From JACQQW01 sp964520655 (GTDB lineage: Bacteria; Omnitrophota; Gorgyraeia; Zapsychrales; Fredricksoniimonadaceae), in contig CAZFNI010000019.1 of assembly GCA_964520655.1 (NCBI GenBank), forward strand, positions 1-38,608: a DNA stretch of 38,608 bases. The letters are read 5' to 3'. Below are positions 32,594 through 38,608 of the stretch, one piece after another. The notes below the pieces were generated by a model. That model did not search any database. It had not been told where the DNA came from and saw only the letters and a list, made by a program, of their open reading frames with translations. Positions within the stretch are counted from its first letter, which is position 1. Every line of letters begins with the position of its first letter. Position numbers and translations under genes: made by a program.

Positions 32594-33651
32594 ATTTTCC
32601 CCAGACTAAGTCCAATAGCGGCCCCCAGCTGCGTGGAATAATTCTTCACATCTGTAGCTGCCACCGACGGACTAAGCTTTAGGTCAACGATCGGGTCCCA
32701 GCGCTTGACAACGATCCCGATCTGCTTGCTGATGATATTTTCAATCCCAGAGATCAGCGAGCCTCCCCCGAACAAGAACAGCTCATCGATCAGAACATTA
32801 CGTTCCGTCATAAAATAATCCAGAGACAACCTGATCTCAGCGACTAGATTGCTGACAGCAGCTTCACATGCCTCCTGGACCTCAGGCTTTTGGATCGCTT
32901 CCGGATCATGCTTAAGGCTTTCGGCCTTCTGGGAGTCGATCCCTAAGATATTCGCGATCTGCTGGGTGATCTCGTGGCTGCCTATAAAAATATCCCGGGT
33001 AAAACGGGGAGAAAAATCTTTGACCACGAGAAGGCTACTGACGCCGCCGCCAAAATCCAAGATAGCCTTGGCTTTATCCGTCGATGGAGAAACAGGTCCC
33101 AAACGCTCAAACGCGTTGGCTACCGCCAAAGAGTTGACCGTAATACGGTTTAAGGTCACGCCTATATCCCTGAACATATTGATCCGCTCGTCCACCATTT
33201 CCTTTTTCACAGCTACGATCAATACAGCCATCTTTTTCTCTTTTGGCTTTTGTTCCAGGATCGCACAATCCGTATAAATGGTCTGGGGATCGAAAGGAAA
33301 ATACTTATCCAACTCAAACGCAAAAGATTTCCGCAGGTCTTCTAAAGGCATGATCGGCATATCCACATAGCGAATAAGCGTCCCCTTACCGGACACGGCG
33401 GAAACAGTCACAACATTGCCGGAAAAATTGACTTTAGCCTTCAATTTCAATAATGCCTCTTTTATATTCCCGTTCTCTATACGCTCAACTCCCCAACCGT
33501 CAAGCTGCAAAGCTCCAGCGTTGGAGCTGACTAAAACAGCCTTGACCGCGCTGGTACCGATGTCAATCCCAACAACAGGCAAACGCGGCGGTTTGGGCAC
33601 GTATTGCTCCAAAAATGAAATATAATTTTTTAATAAACTATTGAAATCCAT
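32590..33651 (-). CDS. pilM: PilM-like actin-fold assembly ATPase
   Basis: 353 residues, the usual size. VVGIDIGTSAVKAVLV (26-41) is phosphate-1 of the actin/FtsA-like fold. AILDFGGGVSSLLVV is phosphate-2 and LFLFGGGSLISGIENII is the adenosine motif. It would bind ATP and the PilN N-terminus on the cytoplasmic side of the inner membrane. It follows three pseudopilin genes on the same strand (46-bp gap) and overlaps pilN. All nucleotide-binding motifs are intact. Confidence 0.93.
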   Translation of the reverse strand: MDFNSLLKNYISFLEQYVPKPPRLPVVGIDIGTSAVKAVLVSSNAGALQLDGWGVERIENGNIKEALLKLKAKVNFSGNVVTVSAVSGKGTLIRYVDMPIMPLEDLRKSFAFELDKYFPFDPQTIYTDCAILEQKPKEKKMAVLIVAVKKEMVDERINMFRDIGVTLNRITVNSLAVANAFERLGPVSPSTDKAKAILDFGGGVSSLLVVKDFSPRFTRDIFIGSHEITQQIANILGIDSQKAESLKHDPEAIQKPEVQEACEAAVSNLVAEIRLSLDYFMTERNVLIDELFLFGGGSLISGIENIISKQIGIVVKRWDPIVDLKLSPSVAATDVKNYSTQLGAAIGLSLGKI

Positions 33652-33697
33652 AGGTTAACCATATTTTAGCAGACAAAAAACTTTTTAGTTGAACTAT

Positions 33698-34165
33698 TCA
33701 GATTTTTTGCCACATCACGACTTGCACTGTCCAGTTGCTGGGATTAACAGCCGTGACATATGCCACGATCGTACTCATTGCATCCCCAACCATCCCCCGA
33801 GATTTAATCCAAATAAAGTCCGTTTTGCTTACAATATTCTTAAGCGAAACAGTAAAAGATCCCCCAGATTCCGATGTTACGGGAATGAACTCATAATAAT
33901 CGTCGCTGCTTTGGGTGACTGACGCCCCATTGATGCTGCCGTCAAACCAATTCTGATCAGAGCGGAAGTCCTTACGCAATTCATAGATCGTTTTTTCCAG
34001 ACCAGCTTGGGCTAACGCATTGGCCTGCTGGCTTTTGATTTGACGGACCATGCTCATACGGTCATTGACCATCATCATGACAAACGCCGCACTGACAGCC
34101 ACAAGGGACACAATGACATAAAATGTCATCAAAAGCATCGAACCTCGTCGGTCGTTTAGTCTCAT
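33698..34165 (-). CDS. PilX-like minor pilin/pseudopilin
   Basis: 155 residues. RRGSMLLMTFYVIVSLVAVS (6-25) is a hydrophobic N-terminal helix behind a short basic leader, and QQANALAQAGLEKTIYEL continues the helix, as in PilX or GspK-like proteins. The cleavage site lacks the usual G|FTLxE form: it reads GS then MLLM, with no Glu at +5. Such Glu-less members occur among PilX/GspK tip pseudopilins. It begins 1 bp after the preceding gene stop. Role in priming filament assembly is inferred. Confidence 0.72.
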   Translation of the reverse strand: MRLNDRRGSMLLMTFYVIVSLVAVSAAFVMMMVNDRMSMVRQIKSQQANALAQAGLEKTIYELRKDFRSDQNWFDGSINGASVTQSSDDYYEFIPVTSESGGSFTVSLKNIVSKTDFIWIKSRGMVGDAMSTIVAYVTAVNPSNWTVQVVMWQKI

Positions 34166-34166
34166 A

Positions 34167-34700
34167 TCAATTCCGTATTAATATCGTGAAATCCAATGTA
34201 GAAGTCAATTCTTCCTCAGCAGGCCGCCCCGTCCTTTGACGGGTTGCGGCATGCACTTCCAAAAGATCAGGCGCAGCTGCCTGACGCCGGACATCAAAAG
34301 CCGAAATATTAAATGACACTGGATTTGATCCAGCATCTGATGTCCTTATTAAAGATTTGCCGCCATCACCACCTAAGGAGTATGACATCACACTCCCCCA
34401 AACGATCGCATCATCAACAATGCCTGTTGCTTTCTGGAATGAGACCGCGTGATACCATGTGCCATCCGCAGGAACATCCGTGAATGTGGATACCCCCGCT
34501 TGACTTATATCAACCTCCATCCACGACTGCACTTTGCGCAAATTCTCCGTCATTAAGACCCTGGCACTGTTCGTTGACCAAGAATCCCATCCTACCCGGC
34601 AAAGCATAAATGCGACACCCAGAACTATCCCAAAGAACGACAGCGCTAGGACCGCCTCAACCATTGTCATCGCCCGCTGTTTTTTAAAGATCAACGGCAT
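34167..34700 (-). CDS. PilW/GspJ-like minor pilin/pseudopilin
   Basis: 177 residues. After a basic leader ending QRA, MTMVEAVLALSFFGIVLGVAF forms the N-terminal helix with Glu at +5 of the mature protein, the pseudopilin hallmark. The residue before the cut is Ala and the first mature residue Met, instead of Gly and Phe. The frame opens with GTG at 34712, but that GTG is itself part of an AAGGTGA site suitably spaced from the ATG at 34700. It overlaps no coding sequence from that start and lies 8 bp after the upstream stop. Confidence 0.75.
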   Translation of the reverse strand: MPLIFKKQRAMTMVEAVLALSFFGIVLGVAFMLCRVGWDSWSTNSARVLMTENLRKVQSWMEVDISQAGVSTFTDVPADGTWYHAVSFQKATGIVDDAIVWGSVMSYSLGGDGGKSLIRTSDAGSNPVSFNISAFDVRRQAAAPDLLEVHAATRQRTGRPAEEELTSTLDFTILIRN

Positions 34701-34708
34701 GGTACCGG

Positions 34709-35203
34709 TCACCTTTTCGCAATATACGTCGTTAACGTCGCAACTGAATCCAGCTTGCCATTCCCATTATCATCCTCTCCGCCTTCGAGGATGCCGTCCA
34801 AATTCTTATCTTCCCCTATCTTTCTGTTGTTTTTGCAACGGAAACTTACATCCACCGTGACTTTCAACAAGAGAGGGTCAGTGTCATCAATGGTCACAAC
34901 ACCCTTACCCTGGATATTGACCGCATTGAATGTTTTCCCGGGGTCCCCCGCCAAAGAATAATTTGTTACGATATCATCAAAAGGTGTGTTGCGGATTTCT
35001 TCGATCTTATTGCGGGCTTCAATGATGGCAATAGAAGTATTCGAGGAAACATCCCCCAGTACAGAAGCCATAATGAACATTTCCTGGATACCAACAACGA
35101 TCACGGCCAGGATGCTTACGGCCAATAATAATTCCACAAAGGTGAATCCTCCACCATCGCGGTGCAGGATACCCCTTAAAGCCCTGGGCCGATCATATGC
35201 CAT
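34709..35203 (-). CDS. type IV pilin-like/pseudopilin with canonical prepilin motif
   Basis: 164 residues. A long basic leader is followed by G|FTFVELLLAVSILAVIVVGI (from about residue 18), the standard prepilin peptidase site with Glu at +5. EARNKIEEIRNTPFDDI resembles the PilV/GspI-type pseudopilin pattern after the helix. DKNLDGILEGGEDDNGNGKLD near 130-150 has two EF-hand-like DxNxDG loops that suggest calcium binding, as known for GspG-type pseudopilins, though here the loop is different. It begins 4 bp after the CheX-like gene. Confidence 0.82.
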   Translation of the reverse strand: MAYDRPRALRGILHRDGGGFTFVELLLAVSILAVIVVGIQEMFIMASVLGDVSSNTSIAIIEARNKIEEIRNTPFDDIVTNYSLAGDPGKTFNAVNIQGKGVVTIDDTDPLLLKVTVDVSFRCKNNRKIGEDKNLDGILEGGEDDNGNGKLDSVATLTTYIAKR

Positions 35204-35207
35204 AAGT

Positions 35208-35789
35208 TTATTTTTTCAGAGGGACAGCACCCAAAGTGATCTCAATAACGATCGCTTTGCGTTTCCAATAAAAGAAACTTAATTCATATTTGGTGCTTTG
35301 ATCGGGGCTGAATTCAACCCCTTCAAGGATGGAATTCTTATAATTGTGTGGCGGGGACATCGTCATGTCCAAATACCCAAGTTTACCGATCTCATTCTTA
35401 AACCCCCCACCAAGCATATTGCAAAATTCCCCGCAGGCATCCATCATGGAAACATCATCTTCATCTTCAGAGATCGAAAACCCTAAATTCTTGAACAGTT
35501 TCCCGGCATTCTCATAATCCACATACAAGACCATGGCCCCCTTGGCTTTTTTATGATTCTCAAGGTCCTGGGGATTCAAATAGTAATTAACAACTGAAAT
35601 GTATGAAGGAGCGTTAAACTTCTCCATGCCAACACATCGCATACGGCCGTTATACTCGATAATGTCCATCTCTTTGGTCTGCATCGGTTGAGAGGCCGTG
35701 ACTCCGCTCATGGTCCCTAACACTTCTTCGGTCACCCCCATCATGGTGGTCATCAATACCTGGGGATCCATGCCCTTCTCGCTAGCCAT
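35208..35789 (-). CDS. CheX-like chemotaxis phosphatase family protein
   Basis: 193 residues. DACGEFCNMLGGGFKNEI (117-134) contains the ExxN motif (E121, N124) of CheC/CheX/FliY phosphatases, which dephosphorylate phospho-aspartate in receiver domains. The CheX fold continues to KYELSFFYWKRKAIVIEITL. The N-terminal 30 residues are Met-rich. It lies 11 bp downstream of a hybrid histidine kinase with two receivers and upstream of pseudopilin genes, so its likely substrate is a receiver domain of that kinase or its partner. The E and N are both present, so activity is plausible. Confidence 0.78.
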   Translation of the reverse strand: MASEKGMDPQVLMTTMMGVTEEVLGTMSGVTASQPMQTKEMDIIEYNGRMRCVGMEKFNAPSYISVVNYYLNPQDLENHKKAKGAMVLYVDYENAGKLFKNLGFSISEDEDDVSMMDACGEFCNMLGGGFKNEIGKLGYLDMTMSPPHNYKNSILEGVEFSPDQSTKYELSFFYWKRKAIVIEITLGAVPLKK

Positions 35790-35800
35790 AAATACACCTC

Positions 35801-38479
35801 TTAAATATTATTGACCCACTGGTTGATTTTATCTTTCAAGACGTTCATTTGAACCGGCTTAAGAACAAGGTCATTCATGCCCGCCTCTAGACAGCGCCGT
35901 TGATCTTCCGGCAAAACCGATGCCGTCAACGCAATGATCGGTAATTGGGTGATCCCACATGCCCGAACGGCTTTGGCAGCTTCATCCCCGCTCATCACCG
36001 GCATCTGCAAATCCATCAAACATAAATCATAGCTGGCATTTCGGATCTTTTCAACTGCTTCTTGACCATTATTAGCCTGCTCATAAACGCAGCCAAGAAC
36101 ATCAAGATAGGCTTTCATCAGCTGCTGGTTTGAAGGACTATCATCCACGACCAATATCTTACGCCCCTTTAGTCCAACCTCAGACGCCACATGGCGCGTA
36201 ACGATCGGGGCATTGTCTAATCGCTGATCCCCCAGGACAGTGGCAATGATATTCAGGAGCTCCTGTCGATTGACCGGCTTAGAGATAAAGCCGTCAACAC
36301 CGTTCTCCTGCGCAGCCTGGGCGGAACCTATCATGGCACCCGAGGCAATGGCAATGATGCGGATCGATCTGTAAGCGTTGATCAAACGGATCTTTCTTGC
36401 CAGCGCATAGCTGTCACCCTGGGGCATTACATCACACAAAATAATATCTGGGACGATCCCTGTTTCATAGAGCTTATTGATCTTATCCAAAGCCGCTTGC
36501 TCCGTTTTGACGCCCGCCACCACATCGAGACCGATCTCGCGGCAATATCTCCCGATGATCTCAAGCGAAAGTTCATGGCCGTCTACAACAATGACCTTCT
36601 TTCCTTTTAAGCTGCCTTTGGGCACGGGTTGTATATTTTGCCCGACCAAAGATACTCCCTGCCGCATATTCACCTGAAAAAAGAATTCACTTCCCTCACC
36701 CAATGAAGAACGAAGACCGATCGTTCCACCCATCGCCTCGACGATCTTTTTACAGATGGCCAGCCCCAGTCCTGTCCCGCCGTATTTCCTTGTTGTAGAG
36801 GAGTCCGCCTGGGTGAACGGATTGAATAATTGCTTCTGCACATCCTGGGCAATACCGATCCCGCTGTCCTTGACCACAAATTTGATGACGATCGATTGAT
36901 CCACTGGATTCTCGCTCACAAGGCTCACGATCAATCCAATGTCTCCTTGAGACGTGAATTTGACAGCATTACTGAGCAGATTCAAGATCACCTGGCGCAA
37001 GCGGGTAGGATCCCCCTTGAGCCATCGAGGGAGCTTTGCATCCCAGTCAACATAGACATTGATGTTCTTTTCCTTGAACCGGGCCTGAGCGATCTTAAAA
37101 ACATCATAAACCAGATGTTCCAGATCAAAATCGATCTCTTCAATAGAAACCTTACCAGCCTCGAGTTTTGAAAAATCCAAGATATCATTGATCAAAGCCA
37201 ATAATAGCTGCCCACTGGAGTTGATCGTGGATAAATATTGACGCTGCACATTATCAAGCGGTGTTGCCGATAACAGATCACTAAACCCTAAAATAGCATT
37301 CATCGGGGTTCGGATCTCATGGCTCATATTGGCGAGGAAATCACTCTTGGCACGGCTTACTGATTCGGCCTGGCTCCGGGCTCTCTCCAGTCTCGAATTT
37401 TCAGCAAACATCATCATAAAAAAGATCATGGCAATGATCAATGCCGTAAACAGCAAACTGGAACCCAAAAAACCCATCCGTTCCACATCACTTTGATGTG
37501 CCAATTCCGTACATATCGGATGTCCGCGAGGGATCGCTACCCCAAGACGCCATGCCGCGGCATCAATGACACCTAAATTTTCCTGCCTTGAAAAACATAC
37601 ATCCTGTTTAACCTCCCGCAGAAAACTTCGACTAAGCACCTCCTTATTCCTAGATGGCGTCGAAACATGATAAACCTTATATTGCAAGCGGGGATTTTCC
37701 AATATATAGAATGGAGAATCCAGCGCGCGCCCAATGACCTGACTTTGGATCGTTGCGGTCACTAAACCTTTCAGTAAGCCATCGATCCCATAGAAAGGGA
37801 CCGCATAAACAATGCCTTTGCTGGCATTCTGTTTATCAGTAGCCGATCGATCAGAAGATCCAGAGATAGCACAAGTTAAGATCTCCCGACTTGAAACAGC
37901 TGGAAAATTGACGCCTTTGATCAGATCTACTCTTGGATAATTCTCCTTAAAGTATGCCAATATTTCTTTGATCTCTCTATATTCGTATATCTCCGGCCCT
38001 CTTGAGCCATTTACTACCTTAGGGTGTAGATCCCCACTTTCCTCAACAGACTCCTCCAGTATCACCTTATCGAACTCTACGATCGACACCTGGACATTTC
38101 CCGTCAAAGGATCGATCTTATCCGGATCGAAATCAACAGGAATAATGTAAATCTCTGAGACATTCACCTGTGATGCCAGATTATTATATAACTGCTGGAC
38201 GATCATCCTGTTTTCATGGGTAAAATTTTCTCCATGGGACTCTAAAGCGCGGACACTGGGGATCATGGCAATGATACGTAAAGTATCATACGTCAACAGG
38301 AACATTCGATCGACATTCTGGGAGACCCGTTGAACATTCTTCGACCACTCGACCTCAAAGATCTTACGCAGCCCCTCATACTTGATGCGGGCAGCATGAT
38401 CCGCCATGATCGCGCTGGCGGCAATTCCCAGTGACGCGACCATCAACAAGATCAATATATCAATCTTTTTTCTAAACAT
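35801..38479 (-). CDS. hybrid sensor histidine kinase with two receiver domains
   Basis: 892 residues. Membrane helices at about 7-24 and 336-358 bracket a 310-residue periplasmic sensor region that may be CHASE-like or double-Cache-like. HisKA follows, with H387 in MSHEIRTP, then HATPase_c with DSGIGI (538-543) and GGTGLGLA (567-574). Receiver 1 (about 627-740) has phospho-acceptor D683 and K734, but VVDG where DD is normal. Receiver 2 (about 774-890) is complete: D779/D780, D823, K874. No Hpt domain is present. The gene heads a run CheX-pseudopilins-pilMNOPQ, so signal control of pilus or secretion assembly is likely. The ligand is unknown. Confidence 0.93.
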   Translation of the reverse strand: MFRKKIDILILLMVASLGIAASAIMADHAARIKYEGLRKIFEVEWSKNVQRVSQNVDRMFLLTYDTLRIIAMIPSVRALESHGENFTHENRMIVQQLYNNLASQVNVSEIYIIPVDFDPDKIDPLTGNVQVSIVEFDKVILEESVEESGDLHPKVVNGSRGPEIYEYREIKEILAYFKENYPRVDLIKGVNFPAVSSREILTCAISGSSDRSATDKQNASKGIVYAVPFYGIDGLLKGLVTATIQSQVIGRALDSPFYILENPRLQYKVYHVSTPSRNKEVLSRSFLREVKQDVCFSRQENLGVIDAAAWRLGVAIPRGHPICTELAHQSDVERMGFLGSSLLFTALIIAMIFFMMMFAENSRLERARSQAESVSRAKSDFLANMSHEIRTPMNAILGFSDLLSATPLDNVQRQYLSTINSSGQLLLALINDILDFSKLEAGKVSIEEIDFDLEHLVYDVFKIAQARFKEKNINVYVDWDAKLPRWLKGDPTRLRQVILNLLSNAVKFTSQGDIGLIVSLVSENPVDQSIVIKFVVKDSGIGIAQDVQKQLFNPFTQADSSTTRKYGGTGLGLAICKKIVEAMGGTIGLRSSLGEGSEFFFQVNMRQGVSLVGQNIQPVPKGSLKGKKVIVVDGHELSLEIIGRYCREIGLDVVAGVKTEQAALDKINKLYETGIVPDIILCDVMPQGDSYALARKIRLINAYRSIRIIAIASGAMIGSAQAAQENGVDGFISKPVNRQELLNIIATVLGDQRLDNAPIVTRHVASEVGLKGRKILVVDDSPSNQQLMKAYLDVLGCVYEQANNGQEAVEKIRNASYDLCLMDLQMPVMSGDEAAKAVRACGITQLPIIALTASVLPEDQRRCLEAGMNDLVLKPVQMNVLKDKINQWVNNI

Positions 38480-38549
38480 AATCTGTCATCATTATTGTAA
38501 GTGAGGAAAGTACGGAAGATTTACTATGGTCTTTCAATTTTGACGTATT

Positions 38550-38608
38550 TTATGGAATAAGCTTGGTCAATTCATCATAAAGCCCCTTAAATGATGCGCT
38601 ATCACCGG
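38550..38608 (-). CDS. 3' end of a partial CDS at the window edge
   Basis: The minus-strand frame ends GDSASFKGLYDELTKLIP followed by a TAA stop at 38550-38552 and is open to the window edge. It fits a gene just upstream of the kinase in the same orientation, about 70 bp from its ATG. Eighteen residues are too few to identify a family. Confidence 0.5.
   Translation of the reverse strand, partial: GDSASFKGLYDELTKLIP

Noticed and set aside
1..38608. CRISPR arrays, rRNA genes or insertion-sequence transposases
   Set aside because: No regularly spaced repeats, no rRNA-like conserved stretches and no DDE or HUH transposase motifs were seen in any translated frame.

Overview
The window joins an AT-rich accessory island (about 1-19,940) to a gene-dense core block (about 20,356-38,608) in which every gene lies on the minus strand. 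The core carries a tRNA-Ser, a YbiT-type ABC-F ATPase, plsC, a phosphohexomutase, nadD-proA-proB-obg, rplU, RNase G, pilMNOPQ-like genes, pseudopilins, a CheX-like protein and a large hybrid histidine kinase. A secretin plus PilMNO implies a Gram-negative envelope. Gene content and protein style recall candidate phyla such as Omnitrophota (PVC-related) or deltaproteobacteria-like lineages. This taxonomic guess is an inference with moderate to low confidence.

Island, 1-5,114: a hypothetical gene, a GIY-YIG nuclease-like gene, an HNH nuclease gene, a divergent XRE-type regulator, and a ParB-like/DNA methyltransferase fusion overlapping a helix-turn-helix protein. This is the style of cargo seen on integrative elements and prophages. 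It is followed by about 0.7 kb of AT-rich non-coding DNA with small inverted repeats.

Island, 5,115-16,557: one tightly packed minus-strand operon of six genes. In transcription order these are a 60-residue excisionase-type HTH protein, a RapA/SNF2-type helicase, a very long beta-class DNA methyltransferase, a type III Res-like helicase-nuclease with a C-terminal LexA/UmuD-type S24 peptidase domain, a HipA-like kinase, and a long DUF3037 protein. Junctions are 4-bp overlaps or gaps of 21 bp or less. A promoter with a quasi-palindromic operator over its -10 box precedes the first gene. I read it as a composite restriction-type defence system with a built-in damage sensor or self-cleavage switch and a kinase pair that may act as effector or regulator. 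This is the best candidate in the window for an undescribed system.

Island, 16,722-19,939: a DUF2924 protein and a large serine recombinase on the plus strand (the likely integration module), then a convergent two-domain FRG protein. The AT-rich gap up to the tRNA-Ser terminator holds short repeats and an 11-bp palindrome, and may contain or adjoin the island edge. No attachment-site duplication could be identified.

Core, 20,356-38,608: the run obg-proB-proA-nadD-phosphohexomutase-plsC follows a terminator-like hairpin placed between rplU and obg, where rpmA normally sits. RNase G lies at the end of a probable transcription unit running hybrid kinase - CheX - three pseudopilins - PilM-N-O-P-Q - RNase G, which suggests two-component control of a type IV pilus or type II secretion-like machine.
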